NCBI GenBank assembly: GCA_028688225.1
Contig: JAQTYQ010000004.1
Span: 124,001-188,000, forward strand
Reading direction: 5' to 3'
From: Opitutaceae bacterium
GTDB taxonomy: Bacteria; Verrucomicrobiota; Verrucomicrobiia; Opitutales; Opitutaceae
Length of the DNA: 64,000 bases
Shown here: piece by piece, positions 14,096-23,534 of the stretch
Layout: each line of letters opens with the position of its first letter
Numbering within the stretch: position 1 is the stretch's first letter
The notes under the pieces: model-generated
What the model was told of the DNA's origin: nothing
Seen by the model: the letters and a program-made list of their open reading frames with translations, nothing else
Databases searched by the model: none
Position numbers and translations under genes: made by a program

Positions 14096-16054
14096 TTCGA
14101 GCCGCACGCCGGCGAGGAAACTGGCACCGGCGATCGGATAACCGGGGCGGTAGGCAAAGTTGCGGTCGGTGAGATTCTCCCCGGAGAGGTAAACCTCGAC
14201 GCGATGGGCGCCCCAGGCGAAGCGCCGCGCCAGGCGGGCGTTGAGCAGGAACCGCGCGCCGACCTTGGTGGGGTTGGCCGTGCCCGCCGAGCGAGCCTCG
14301 CTGAGTACGTGCATGGCCGCGGTATACTCGCCGTCGATCCGCAGGAACCAATCCGAAGCGAACCGCCAGTTGAACCCCCCGCTCAAAGAGTGCTTGGGCG
14401 CATAGGGCAGATCGTCGATCGAAGCGCGCAGGAGGGAAAGACCGGCGAACAGCGCGAGGTTCCTACCGGGCCGGATCTCGGCCGTGGCTTCGACACCCTC
14501 GGTATGATAGGAACCGATGTTGAGGTACTGCGGAGGCGGAGGGGGCGGGGGCACAACCACGTAGCGGTTCCGGGCATTATTGCGGTAGACCGTGACAGTC
14601 ACGACCGTGATCGCGGTCGGGCGGTACCGCACGCCCGCCTCGAATTGGTCGGCTTCCTCGGGCCTCAGCGCCCGCCAACTCTGGCCCAGGGCGGGGTTGG
14701 CGATCACGGAGGAGATCGCGGCCACTTCGAGTCCCGGGTAATTGACCGCGCGATTCCAGCCGACATGCCATTGGGTGCGGCTTGCGGACACGAGCAGGCC
14801 GGCTTGGGGCGCCCACTGGGGCCCGAACTGGTCGTGGTGGTAATAGCGCGCGCCGGCCGAGGGGGTGATCGTGAAGGGGGCCGCCGGCGCAAAAGTGTGG
14901 TTCAGGCCGGCGTACGCAGAGAAAAGGCGCATGGTCTCCGGACCGAATACTTTTTCCGCCGCCGCCGGGGGCACGCTGCGGCTGGTGCCGCGCTCGTAGT
15001 CGAGGTCGGCTCCCGCCGCGATCTCGCCGCCCGCCCACGGGCGGAGGCTTTCGCGCCAGCGCACGCCGTACAGGCGCCAGTCGTTGAGACTGTCCGCATT
15101 GCCGGAAAACTGGCGGTACCAATTGCCCTCGCCGTCGTTCAAATAGGCGCGGAGCGAGCCCTCCGCCCCGGCATGACGGTGGGTCAGCGCCGCGATATGC
15201 AGCCAGTCGGCCGTCTCATAAATCTCGCCGCGCGTCGACGAGGAGCCGGCGGCCGCGCCCTCCGCGCCGGGATCGGTGGCGCGATTCGAGGTGTGGTTGA
15301 GCACGTAGCTCAACTGCCAGCGGGACGACAAAGCCCAACCCAGCCGCAGGAAATAGTTTTCGAGCCTTCCGTCGGCATCAGCCCGGTCGCCATCGGAGCG
15401 GCGGAAACTCTGGCTCAGGTAGTAATCAAACGCCCCAATTTTCGCGCCCTGATCGAGGCGCTCGACGATCGTGCCGTAGCTGCCGGCAGCCGCCGTGACG
15501 CACGTGATTTGGCCCGGCGATGCGACGCGCGGCGTGACCATGTTCACGGCGGCGAAGGTGTTGCCGAAGGCGAGCGGAGTGGCGCGAAGGTGGACGTCGA
15601 TTTGCGCGGCAAGATCAACCGACATGAGGTCGAGCAACGGATGGTTGAAGACGCCGTTCAACTTCGGCACGCCGTCGACCAGCGTCTTGATTTCGCTCCC
15701 CGGCCGGCTTGCGCCCAAGCCGCGCAGGAAAACCGCCCCGCCTTCGGCGCCGCCGAAGGCACCGATCTGGTTGTAGCGGGTGATCGTCACTCCGGGAGTG
15801 CGTCGCAGGGCGGAGGCAAAATCGAGCGCGTCGATCTCCTGGAGCTGATCGGCGCGGATGGTGGTCACGGAGGTCGCAAAGCGATCAGTTTCCGGAGCAG
15901 CCGCAATGGGGCTGCCGGTCACCTCGAAGCTGGGCAGTTGGACGGGGGGAGCGGTCGTGACCGGGATTGACTCATCCTCGGCGGCGACGACAGAACCCGC
16001 CGCCATGGCGGCGGCCAGGAGACAACACGTGGGGCGGCGGCGGTTGGCGAGCAT
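14090..16054 (-). CDS. TonB-dependent outer-membrane receptor, probably nickel/cobalt uptake
   Basis: A 654-residue receptor. A signal peptide (CLLAAAMAAGSVVAAE) precedes LPSFEVTG as the TonB-box region. A plug domain (RTPGVTITRYNQIG, FLRGLGASRPGS) is followed by a beta-barrel ending AGVRLEW. It lies 69 bases downstream of nikR on the same strand. NikR regulates nickel (sometimes cobalt) uptake, and TonB receptors are known NikR targets in other bacteria, so nickel or cobalt chelate uptake is the best guess. The sequence alone gives no substrate. Confidence 0.85.
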   Translation of the reverse strand: MLANRRRPTCCLLAAAMAAGSVVAAEDESIPVTTAPPVQLPSFEVTGSPIAAAPETDRFATSVTTIRADQLQEIDALDFASALRRTPGVTITRYNQIGAFGGAEGGAVFLRGLGASRPGSEIKTLVDGVPKLNGVFNHPLLDLMSVDLAAQIDVHLRATPLAFGNTFAAVNMVTPRVASPGQITCVTAAAGSYGTIVERLDQGAKIGAFDYYLSQSFRRSDGDRADADGRLENYFLRLGWALSSRWQLSYVLNHTSNRATDPGAEGAAAGSSSTRGEIYETADWLHIAALTHRHAGAEGSLRAYLNDGEGNWYRQFSGNADSLNDWRLYGVRWRESLRPWAGGEIAAGADLDYERGTSRSVPPAAAEKVFGPETMRLFSAYAGLNHTFAPAAPFTITPSAGARYYHHDQFGPQWAPQAGLLVSASRTQWHVGWNRAVNYPGLEVAAISSVIANPALGQSWRALRPEEADQFEAGVRYRPTAITVVTVTVYRNNARNRYVVVPPPPPPPQYLNIGSYHTEGVEATAEIRPGRNLALFAGLSLLRASIDDLPYAPKHSLSGGFNWRFASDWFLRIDGEYTAAMHVLSEARSAGTANPTKVGARFLLNARLARRFAWGAHRVEVYLSGENLTDRNFAYRPGYPIAGASFLAGVRLEW

Positions 16055-16123
16055 AGCAGGAAAGGGGACGACCGGTGGGGGCGGCGCGACGGAAAGTCCG
16101 GGGCCGGCCGGCGGGGAGCGCGA

Positions 16124-16540
16124 TCATCCCGGCAGGTCTTTTCCCGTGCCGGTGATGGTGAGCTTGCCGTGCTTCACGCCCTTGGCGGTGATCAGTTCAT
16201 TGGCCAGCTTTTTGAGCTCGCGCGCAGTCCCGCGCACCAAGATGGCCTCCAGGCAGTGATCGTGGTCGAGGTGCGCATGCAGGGTCGAGATGATCACGCC
16301 CCCATGATCGTGCTGCCGATCGGTAAGCAGGTCCTGGAGGTGGTGTCGGTGGTGATCGTAAACGAGCGTGATGCTGCCGGCGGTCTCCCCTTTGCCCTGC
16401 TGCTGGCGGTGCTCGATCAGGTGGGCCCGGATCATGTCGGCGATGGCAAGCGAACGGTTGTCGTAACCCTTCTCGCGCGACATGCGGTCGAGTTCCCGGG
16501 CCAGCGCCGGGGGCAGGGAGACGCTGAACCGCGTGACCAA
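16124..16540 (-). CDS. nikR: Nickel-responsive regulator NikR
   Basis: The N-terminus (VTRFSVSLPPALARELDRM) is a ribbon-helix-helix DNA-binding domain. The C-terminal ACT-like domain has the nickel-ligand pattern H...HxH...C (the GGVIISTLHAHLDH segment followed by HC). The TTG at 16540 gives 138 residues, the usual NikR length, and leaves the palindrome at 16551-16578 just upstream. The ATG at 16636 would add 32 residues unlike the family and place the palindrome inside the gene. With Ni2+ bound, NikR represses uptake genes; here the target is probably its own gene plus the TonB receptor. Confidence 0.85.
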   Translation of the reverse strand: MVTRFSVSLPPALARELDRMSREKGYDNRSLAIADMIRAHLIEHRQQQGKGETAGSITLVYDHHRHHLQDLLTDRQHDHGGVIISTLHAHLDHDHCLEAILVRGTARELKKLANELITAKGVKHGKLTITGTGKDLPG

Positions 16541-16550
16541 GCCGGATTTG

Positions 16551-16578
16551 GTGTTACGCACGGTAAATTTCGTAACAT
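16551..16578. promoter_or_regulatory. Candidate NikR operator GTGTTAC-N14-GTAACAT
   Basis: An inverted repeat with 14-base spacing lies 11 bases upstream of the proposed nikR start. It differs by one base from the GTGTTAC-N13/14-GTAACAC NikR site described for deltaproteobacteria. Position and symmetry are observed; NikR binding is inferred. Confidence 0.6.
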
Positions 16579-16885
16579 CATGGAGGCGGAGGGAGCAAGC
16601 TGACGTCACCGCGATGGGTGAATTGCAGCCAGACAAATTTGGATCGGCAGCTTCCCTAATAATGCCTCGCCAGGTAAAGGCCCTGTTTCGGGCACAGTTC
16701 TTTTGCGGACTGCCGGCCTGACGGAGAAACTATTGTTGGGGCTGGGCGGGTACAGGCGCAGGATCAGTTGCTCGATCAAAGTCTTTGGATGCGGACGGGG
16801 ATTTGGAAGCAGTTGGCCAGCGGGCGACGATGGCATCGACGTTGAATTGCCGGCCGGCGTGTGGTAGTCAGCTTGCCCCAGGTCT

Positions 16886-17494
16886 ATGTCCCCCAGTGCC
16901 GCATGCTGTTTCGACACGCTCGCCACGAATCCCCGGTGGCAGACGTTTACGGCGGAAGAACACCGCAAGGTCGGCGCCTTTGTGCGGCGCTGGCGGATCA
17001 AGCCTGGCGACCGCGTGTTGGAGCCGGGCTGCGGGTCCGGCCGGCTGACGGCGGTGCTGGCCGCCCTGACCGGCCCGACGGGACGGGTGTTGGCGTTCGA
17101 TGCTGCTCCTGCATGCATCCGCCTCGCCGCGCAACGGTGCCTGCCTCCGCACGTGACGCTGCGCACGGCCCGGGCGGAGACGCTGGCGCTCGCACCGGAG
17201 TCGTTCGACCACGTAATCTGTTTCAATGTCTTTCCGCACCTCGTGCCGCAGGTCGGCATTGCGCGTTGTCTCGCCGCTGCGCTCCGGACCGGCGGTGTGT
17301 TTTGGATCGCCCACACCGGCAGCCGGGCATTCGTCAACGCCGTGCATCGTCGGGGTCCGCCCGCCCTGCACGACCACCTCCTGCCAACCCCGCGAAGACT
17401 CGCCCGCTTGTTGCACGAGGCCGGTTTGAAGGAGGTTGCGATCGACGACCGCGCCGACCGTTTTCTGGCGCGGGCCGTTCGCCGTGTGTCATAG
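16886..17494 (+). CDS. Class I SAM-dependent methyltransferase
   Basis: A 202-residue methyltransferase. Motif I is VLEPGCGSGRLT near 46, an acidic residue ending the second strand is in LAFDAAP, and FDHVICFNVFPHL matches the post-I/motif II region. The substrate is unknown. It starts with FDTLATNPRWQTFT and lies 14 bases ahead of an ECF S-component-like membrane protein, so the two may form an operon. The ~250 bases upstream hold no gene I can support. Confidence 0.75.
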   Translation: MSPSAACCFDTLATNPRWQTFTAEEHRKVGAFVRRWRIKPGDRVLEPGCGSGRLTAVLAALTGPTGRVLAFDAAPACIRLAAQRCLPPHVTLRTARAETLALAPESFDHVICFNVFPHLVPQVGIARCLAAALRTGGVFWIAHTGSRAFVNAVHRRGPPALHDHLLPTPRRLARLLHEAGLKEVAIDDRADRFLARAVRRVS

Positions 17495-17507
17495 CCCGCA
17501 TTTCTCC

Positions 17508-18095
17508 ATGTCGATTGCCCTGCCTGAACCCGCTTCCGCCGGCGCCAGCCGGACGGTCCGCTTCCTGACTGCGTCCCTAGCGCGCGAGCTGGGGATTTTG
17601 CTCTGCCTGTCGGTGTTGTTTCCGTTCATGGTTCATGTCCTCCCTGTCCCCGGGGACGCGCGCCTGGGTCCGCGGCTGCTGCCGATGTTTTATGCCCCGC
17701 TACTGGCCGCACTCTGGGGGCGTGCGCGATCAGCCTGGACGCTGGCGCTGGCGGCACCGTGGCTCAATTGGGCGCTGACTTCACATCCGGCGCCGCCCGG
17801 CGCCATCGTCATGATGGTGGAGTTGTCGGGCTTTGTATTTGTCCTGCGGGCACTGCTCTCCGGCGTGGGTGCGCGCTGGTATCTGGCGGCCCCCGCCTAT
17901 TTTGCCGGCAAGGCGGCCGCGCTGCTGGGGGCGGCATTCTTTCCAGCCTTGATCGGAGGGCATGCGGCGCTCAACTGGGCGGCGCAAAGTGTGGTGATCG
18001 GTGCGCCCGGCATCACAATCCTCGTCCTGATCAACTGGCTGGCGCTGCGCCATTACCCGCCCGGCGCGGCGGGCGGCGGTCCGGCGGCGGCGTGA
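17508..18095 (+). CDS. ECF-transporter S-component-like membrane protein
   Basis: A 195-residue protein with about five or six membrane segments. The order of motifs (GPRLLPMFYAPLLAALWG, then PPGAIVMMVELSGFVF, then GIxxQ-like end helices) resembles substrate-binding S components of energy-coupling-factor transporters, which capture vitamins or metals. No EcfA or EcfT lies nearby, as in group II systems where the module is shared. The start at 17508 follows the methyltransferase by 14 bases. Assignment rests on pattern only. Confidence 0.55.
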   Translation: MSIALPEPASAGASRTVRFLTASLARELGILLCLSVLFPFMVHVLPVPGDARLGPRLLPMFYAPLLAALWGRARSAWTLALAAPWLNWALTSHPAPPGAIVMMVELSGFVFVLRALLSGVGARWYLAAPAYFAGKAAALLGAAFFPALIGGHAALNWAAQSVVIGAPGITILVLINWLALRHYPPGAAGGGPAAA

Positions 18096-18266
18096 TGCGG
18101 ACGGGCGGGGCCCCGCCTCCTCGGGCGCGGTGTCCTCCCCCGGTTATGGCAGGGAGTCTGTTGCCTCGACGCTGGAACAAGGTCGGCAAATACTTGGCAT
18201 GAGGTTTGGTTGATCCTGCAATCGGACTTTGCACGGCGCCGTGGGTTCGACTAAGTAGTCCGCATC

Positions 18267-19646
18267 ATGGACGTGCTCACGCTCTCGCGCCTCCAGTTTG
18301 CGCTGACCGCGGCTTTTCATTACCTGTACCCGCCGCTGAGCATCGGGCTCGGCGTGCTGCTGGTGGTGATCGAGGCGATCTGGCTGAAGACCCGGAATCC
18401 GCTCTATCACCAGATGGCCCGATTTTGGACGAAGGTGTTCGCACTGACCTTCGCCATCGGGGTGGCCACCGGCATCGTGATGGAGTTCGAGTTTGGCACC
18501 AACTGGGCCACGTACTCGCGCTATGTCGGCGACGTCTTCGGCAGCGCGCTGGCCGCCGAGGGCATCTTCGCCTTTTTCCTCGAATCCGGCTTCCTCGCCG
18601 TGCTGCTGTTCGGCTGGGATAAGGTCGGGCCGAAGGTGCATTTCTTTGCCACCTGCATGGTCGCGTTCGGCGCGCACTTCAGCGCGATCTGGATCGTGGT
18701 GGCCAACTCGTGGATGCAGACGCCCGCCGGCTTCCACATCGTGGGCGAGGGCCTGGCCGCCCGCGCGGAGATCACTGATTTCTGGGCGATGGTGTTCAAC
18801 CCGTCGTCGATGGACCGGCTCAACCACACGCTGGCGGGCGCATGGCAGGCGGGGGCCTGGCTGATGGTCAGCGTGGGTGCCTGGTATCTCCTGCGCCGCC
18901 GGCATCGCGACTTCGCGCTGGCCTCGGTGAGGATCGGGCTCGGGCTCGCGGTGGTGGCCGCGTTGCTCTCGCTCGTGACCGGGCACGAAAGCGCCCAAGG
19001 CGTGGCCGTGAACCAGCCCGCCAAACTCGCCGCGTTTGAAGGTTTGTGGGAAACCACCGCGCAGGCCCCGCTGCACGTGTTCGGCTGGGTCGACACGGCG
19101 CAGGAGCAGACGCAGGGGCCGGAGATCAAGGGCCTGCTGAGCTGGCTGGCGTACGGCGACACCGGCCGCGCGGTGACGGGCCTGAAGGAGATCCCGCGCG
19201 ACGAACGCCCGCCGGTGAACTTCACCTTCCAGTTGTTCCATCTGATGGTCGGCGTGGGCTGCGCCATGCTCGTGCTCGCCGCGTGGGCGGCGGTGGTATT
19301 GTGGCGCGGGCGCCTGGAGCAGTCGCGCCTGCTGCTGTGGCTGCTGACCCTCTCGGTGCTCGGTCCGCAGATTGCCAACCAGGCGGGATGGTGGGCGGCG
19401 GAGGTCGGGCGGCAGCCGTGGATCGTCTACGGTCTCCTGCGCACCTCGGAGGCGCTGTCGAAGGTCGTCACGGCGGGCCAGGTGGCGGCGTCGATGGCGA
19501 TGTTCCTGTTTGTCTATGTGCTGCTCTTCGCCGTGTTCGTCTTTTTGTTGAACGAGAAGATCCGGCACGGGCCGGACGACGGCGACCTGCGGCCGGCCGG
19601 CAAATGGGCGCTCGGCTTCCAGGCCGCCGGGGGAGGGGGAAAATGA
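18267..19646 (+). CDS. cydA: Cytochrome bd ubiquinol oxidase subunit I
   Basis: A 459-residue multi-pass membrane protein. It has the CydA opening LSRLQFALTAAFHYLYPPL (heme b595 His) and conserved blocks such as FEFGTNWATYSRYVGDVFG. It carries the two low-spin/high-spin b-type heme sites and the quinol site of the terminal oxidase, giving high-affinity oxygen reduction in the inner membrane. The Q-loop is short, so it belongs to the short-loop group. The stop overlaps cydB by four bases (ATGA). Confidence 0.95.
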   Translation: MDVLTLSRLQFALTAAFHYLYPPLSIGLGVLLVVIEAIWLKTRNPLYHQMARFWTKVFALTFAIGVATGIVMEFEFGTNWATYSRYVGDVFGSALAAEGIFAFFLESGFLAVLLFGWDKVGPKVHFFATCMVAFGAHFSAIWIVVANSWMQTPAGFHIVGEGLAARAEITDFWAMVFNPSSMDRLNHTLAGAWQAGAWLMVSVGAWYLLRRRHRDFALASVRIGLGLAVVAALLSLVTGHESAQGVAVNQPAKLAAFEGLWETTAQAPLHVFGWVDTAQEQTQGPEIKGLLSWLAYGDTGRAVTGLKEIPRDERPPVNFTFQLFHLMVGVGCAMLVLAAWAAVVLWRGRLEQSRLLLWLLTLSVLGPQIANQAGWWAAEVGRQPWIVYGLLRTSEALSKVVTAGQVAASMAMFLFVYVLLFAVFVFLLNEKIRHGPDDGDLRPAGKWALGFQAAGGGGK

Positions 19647-20677
19647 GCTTCGGGGCCCTGGATCTGCACACGGTCTGGTTCGCGCTCGTCGGGGTGCTGT
19701 TCGCCGGTTATGTGATCCTCGACGGTTTCGACCTCGGGGTGGGCATGCTGCACCTGTGGGTGGTGAAGCGCGACGAGGACCGGCGCGTGTTCCTCAACGC
19801 CATCGGCCCGGTGTGGGACGGCAACGAGGTGTGGCTGGTCACGGGCGGCGGCGCGCTGTTCGCGGCGTTCCCGGCGGTGTATGCGACGGTGTTTTCGGGT
19901 TTCTACCTCGCGTTCATGGCCCTGCTGTGCGCGCTGATCTTCCGCGCGGTGGCGATCGAGTTCCGCAGCAAGCACCCCTCGCGCCATTGGCGCGCCTTTT
20001 GGGACGCCAGTTTTGCGGCCGGCAGCCTTTTTTCCAGCCTGCTGATCGGCGTGGCGATGGGCAACATCGCCTGGGGCGTGCCGCTCGACGCCCGGGGCGA
20101 ATTCGCCGGCAGTTTCCTCGGGCTGCTGAACCCCTATGCGCTGCTGATGGGCGCGACGGCGGCGGCGCTTTTCGCCATGCACGGTGCCATCTACCTCGTG
20201 CTCAAAACGGAGGGTGAACTGCAGGCGACAGTGCGCCGCTGGGTGAATCCGCTGATCATCGCGTTCATCCTGGGTTACGTGATTCTGACGCTGGCGACGC
20301 TGCTCTATGTGCCGCACATCACCGAGGCGTTCCGGCGCGAGCCGGCGTTCTTCGCCGTCGTGGTTGCCGTGGTGCTGGCGATCGCGAACATTCCGCGGGA
20401 GGCCAACCATGGCCGCGAATTCCGTGCGTTTCTCTCCTCCTGTGCGGCCATGGCCGGCCTCATGGCGATTTTTGGAATCGGAATGTATCCCAATCTCGTC
20501 TTCTGCCACACCGAGCCGGCGCACAGCCTCACGGCCTTCAACGCCGCCTCGTCCGAAAAGACCCTCGGCATCATGCTCACGATCGCGCTGATCGGGGTGC
20601 CGGTCGTGCTCGCTTACAGCGCCAGCATTTACTGGATCTTTCGCGGCAAGGTGAAACTGGACCGGATGAGCTATTGA
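19643..20677 (+). CDS. cydB: Cytochrome bd ubiquinol oxidase subunit II
   Basis: A 344-residue membrane protein with the CydB hallmark YVILDGFDLGVGML and IGPVWDGNEVWLV, and about eight or nine hydrophobic helices. It pairs with CydA in the bd oxidase. No cydX-size frame or cydDC is seen after it. The hairpin at 20681 immediately follows the stop. Confidence 0.95.
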   Translation: MSFGALDLHTVWFALVGVLFAGYVILDGFDLGVGMLHLWVVKRDEDRRVFLNAIGPVWDGNEVWLVTGGGALFAAFPAVYATVFSGFYLAFMALLCALIFRAVAIEFRSKHPSRHWRAFWDASFAAGSLFSSLLIGVAMGNIAWGVPLDARGEFAGSFLGLLNPYALLMGATAAALFAMHGAIYLVLKTEGELQATVRRWVNPLIIAFILGYVILTLATLLYVPHITEAFRREPAFFAVVVAVVLAIANIPREANHGREFRAFLSSCAAMAGLMAIFGIGMYPNLVFCHTEPAHSLTAFNAASSEKTLGIMLTIALIGVPVVLAYSASIYWIFRGKVKLDRMSY

Positions 20678-20680
20678 ACA

Positions 20681-20705
20681 GATTCCCCGCAGACGCGGGG
20701 GAATC
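20681..20705 (+). terminator. Hairpin after cydB
   Basis: GATTCCCCGC-AGAC-GCGGGGGAATC forms a 10-bp stem with one bulged G, three bases after the cydB stop. No U-run follows, so it may be a weak terminator or an mRNA-stabilising 3' structure. Confidence 0.45.
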
Positions 20706-20780
20706 CGGACGCGCGAACGCGGCTTGCTGGATCAGCAGGTTGCGCTACGGTGGATGCTCGCGTCAACCAAAGGAACCGCC

Positions 20781-21362
20781 ATGTCCCTCACTCCCTCCAC
20801 CATGCTGCCCTGGGGCACGCCAGCCCCGGATTTCCGCCTGCCCGACGCCGTCAGCGGCCGGCCGGTCGCGCTGGCCGATTTTGCCAAGAATCCCGCGCTG
20901 GTCGTGATGTTCATCTGCAACCACTGCCCGTACGTGCAGCACATCCGGGCCGGGCTCGCCGCGTTCGGACGCGACTATCAGCCGAAGGGCGTCGGCATCG
21001 TGGCGATCAGCGCCAACGACGTGACGAACTACCCGGAGGACAGCCCGGCGAGAATGAAGGCCGAGGCCAAGGCGGCGGGCTACGCCTTCCCGTATCTTTT
21101 CGACGAGACGCAGGCGGTGGCCAGGGCCTACTGCGCGGCCTGCACGCCCGACCTTTATCTCTTCGACCGCGACCGCCGGCTCGTCTACCGCGGCCAGTTC
21201 GACGACAGCCGCCCCGGCAACGGCCGGCCCGTCACCGGCGCCGACCTGCGCGCGGCCTGCGACGCCGTGCTGGCCGGGCGCATGCCCGCCGCCGATCAGA
21301 AGCCGAGCGTCGGCTGCAATATCAAGTGGAAGCCCGGCCACGAGCCGGGTTATTCCGGCTAA
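20781..21362 (+). CDS. Thioredoxin-fold redoxin (AhpC/TSA-like)
   Basis: A 193-residue cytosolic thioredoxin-fold protein. LPWGTPAPDFRLPD starts the redoxin domain, and the redox motif is CNHCP. ACTPDLYLFD carries the conserved cis-Pro region. Proteins of this CNHCPY type are common thioredoxin-like/peroxiredoxin-like members of unknown substrate. The ATG has AGGA six bases upstream. It follows the cytochrome bd genes but after a hairpin, so it may have its own promoter. Confidence 0.85.
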   Translation: MSLTPSTMLPWGTPAPDFRLPDAVSGRPVALADFAKNPALVVMFICNHCPYVQHIRAGLAAFGRDYQPKGVGIVAISANDVTNYPEDSPARMKAEAKAAGYAFPYLFDETQAVARAYCAACTPDLYLFDRDRRLVYRGQFDDSRPGNGRPVTGADLRAACDAVLAGRMPAADQKPSVGCNIKWKPGHEPGYSG

Positions 21363-21416
21363 GGGGTTGGGTGTTTTCGGGCTTTCCTCTCGCACCGGGT
21401 TTCTGCAAACCCAGAC

Positions 21417-22466
21417 ATGGCTTCACGACCAAAACCACCGGCAGTCCCCCTCGAGCTGTGGCGACGCGCCCTTGAGGCGGCGCTGACGTTCCGGACGCTC
21501 GCACCTTGGGAATGGATGGACGACAGCGAAATCGCCGTCTTCGTCGATGCGGGCGGGCGACCGTGGTTCGCCTCGGTGTTGGGCGCGGCGGCGCAGGTTT
21601 ACGGCCTTGTTTTGTACCGTGGTGAGGCAGGATTGCGGTTGCTGCAAAGAACTTTTGCCGCGTCGGATTCCACCGACTGGGAGGAGCTTCGTTACACGCA
21701 AGACGGATTGACCATCTGGTTCGGGCCCAAGAGCGAACTGCGCAAGGAGGAGCGCGACCGTTATGCAGCCCTGGATTACCGGCCGGCCCGCGGTGCCCGG
21801 CTGGCCTGGCCCAGCTTTCTCGATCACCGGCCGGGTTGCGTTCCGTGGGTGCCGGAGGCGGGTGACGTGGCCTGGCTCGTCGAGGTGTTTCCAGCGATGG
21901 CGAGCTTCGCGGAGTTGGTGCGGGCGCATCCAGATTTGAGCGAAAACCGGGGCCAATTCGAGTATCCATTGATCTCGCTGAAAAACCCGCCGTCCAATCC
22001 GAATACTCTCGACTGGCGGCTCTGGGACGCAGGACCGGAACGGCATCCATCGCAAACGGTGCACATCGACGATCCGGCCATCGTGGCGCGGATCCGGGCG
22101 CTGCCGGTCGGCCCGACCGTGAGCTGGGACGTCGATTGGTTCTATCTGCCGGAGGGGGTTGTGGACGGCGGGCGGCCGTATTACCCGCGGAGTTTCCAGA
22201 TTTTCGAGACGCGCTCCGGCGTGTGCCTCGCCATGGACGTCATCAATGCGACGGACAACGTCGTCAAGCGGGCGGTCAACCAGTTGATCGGATTGATGCT
22301 CCGATCCGGCGGTATTCCGCGGCGCGTACGGGTGCGGAGATCGGAATTGGTGGCGGCGCTTCAGCCCTGGCTGGCCGGCCTCGGCAGTGGGGTGGAACTG
22401 GCCGACCGGCTCGAATCCGCCGAGGAATTCCGGCGCGGCATGATGCAGTTCATGGGCCGGGTCTGA
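21417..22466 (+). CDS. Conserved hypothetical protein (DUF7309/DUF6930-like)
   Basis: A 349-residue soluble protein. The N-terminal third (ALTFRTLAPWEWMDDSEIAVF) and the C-terminal third (ETRSGVCLAMDVINATDN...QLIGLM) resemble the DUF7309 and DUF6930 domains that occur together in bacteria. No catalytic motif is visible and no role is known. It starts 54 bases after the redoxin gene. Amino-acid composition is normal for the region. Confidence 0.7.
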   Translation: MASRPKPPAVPLELWRRALEAALTFRTLAPWEWMDDSEIAVFVDAGGRPWFASVLGAAAQVYGLVLYRGEAGLRLLQRTFAASDSTDWEELRYTQDGLTIWFGPKSELRKEERDRYAALDYRPARGARLAWPSFLDHRPGCVPWVPEAGDVAWLVEVFPAMASFAELVRAHPDLSENRGQFEYPLISLKNPPSNPNTLDWRLWDAGPERHPSQTVHIDDPAIVARIRALPVGPTVSWDVDWFYLPEGVVDGGRPYYPRSFQIFETRSGVCLAMDVINATDNVVKRAVNQLIGLMLRSGGIPRRVRVRRSELVAALQPWLAGLGSGVELADRLESAEEFRRGMMQFMGRV

Positions 22467-22541
22467 ACGGCGGCGCTGTATTTTTGGCGGCTGAGTTTCG
22501 CGAGACGCACACCCACGAACCGATCACCCGGCGGCGGCTCA

Positions 22542-22757
22542 TCAATTGTAGCGCCATTCTTCTTCATCGGACGCCGCCTGGCGGTCCAAGAAGGCGATCG
22601 CGGCATCCTCGCGACGGACAATTTCGCGGTAGAAGGCGACGAGCTCCGGGTCATGGGCGTGAATGGCAGCGGCTTTGGCGGCCTCTTCGCGGTATTGACG
22701 GTCGGGATCGGGAGTCCTTCCAGGAAACCTCCGGATGGAGGGACTGGCTGTCGCCAT
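22542..22757 (-). CDS. Small acidic hypothetical protein
   Basis: A frame of about 71 residues from the ATG at 22757 (a GTG at 22784 is also possible). It is rich in Glu, Ala and Arg (RQYREEAAKAAAIHAHDPEL), likely helical. It lies antisense between two plus-strand genes and beside a degraded ATPase gene. It could be a small antitoxin-like protein or a chance frame. Treat as tentative. Confidence 0.3.
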   Translation of the reverse strand: MATASPSIRRFPGRTPDPDRQYREEAAKAAAIHAHDPELVAFYREIVRREDAAIAFLDRQAASDEEEWRYN

Positions 22758-22786
22758 GAGGGCATTGCGCAGATGCCGAAACACGG

Positions 22787-23395
22787 ATGACCGAGTCGGC
22801 GCTGCGGCGTCTGTTGTTGTTCATCGCCCAGTCGCACGCCCAGCCGTGGAACCACTCGGCAGCGGCGCGGGTGCTCAGCGTGGACTACAAGACGATCCAG
22901 CGTCACATCGAGCTGTTCGAAGGCGCATATTTCCTGCGGCAGTTGGCTCCTTTTGACCGCAACCTGCGCAAGCGTCTGCGCAAGGCGCCAAAGCTGTTCG
23001 TCCGCGACAGTGGCCTCCTGCATGCGCTGCTCACCATCCGTTCGATGCGGGATCTTCGGGCGCATCCGTTGCTCGGGCACTCTTGGGAAGGCTTCGCTCT
23101 GGAACAAACGATCCGGACGCTCAGGCTGCGCGAGCAGGAATGTTTTACCTACGCCGTTCACAGCGGCGACGAAATGGACCTGGTCGTGGAGCGTAGCGGG
23201 AAACTCTATGGTTTCGAGTACAAGCACAACGACGCCCCCGGCAAAACACCGTCGATGCTCGGCGCCAAACGTGACCTCGGGCTGGCTGGGGTGTTGGTGA
23301 TTCATCCCGGGGACCGCGACTATGGTTTGGGCGACGACATCGAAGCCATTGCCCTGCGGAATTTACCGGCGTTGCGGATGCGGCTGGGTTGGTGA
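22787..23395 (+). pseudogene. DUF4143 C-terminal fragment of an AAA_14-type ATPase
   Basis: About 202 residues matching only the C-terminal half of the ATPase/DUF4143 proteins. It has a winged-helix part (YKTIQRHIELFEGAYFLRQL) followed by the nuclease-like DUF4143 part (KLFVRDSGLLHALL, GHSWEGFALEQ, DEMDLVVERSGKLYGFEYK). The normal N-terminal P-loop ATPase of about 200 residues is absent; the frame is closed by a TGA 30 bases upstream. These proteins are mobile, variable accessory genes. The piece is probably a decayed copy, though a standalone domain cannot be excluded. Confidence 0.6.
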
Positions 23396-23534
23396 GCCTG
23401 GCGAGGAACCCGGAAACATTGGTTGGCTGCGAAACGGCGCGCCCGTAGAGCGCTCCACATCCAGGCCGTATGACTCGCGCCGCCGAATTTCGTTCACTCG
23501 TTTTTCAGCATGGCAAAGAGGCGCCCGCATCAAC

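Noticed and set aside
13490..15970. 826-codon plus-strand open frame
   Set aside because: It is antisense to the TonB receptor, is rich in Arg/Gly/Ala, and has no domain; a GC-driven shadow frame.
16637..16885. Cobalamin riboswitch or a gene tail before the methyltransferase
   Set aside because: No B12-box sequence was found, and the minus-strand frames there lack any protein-like pattern I could defend.
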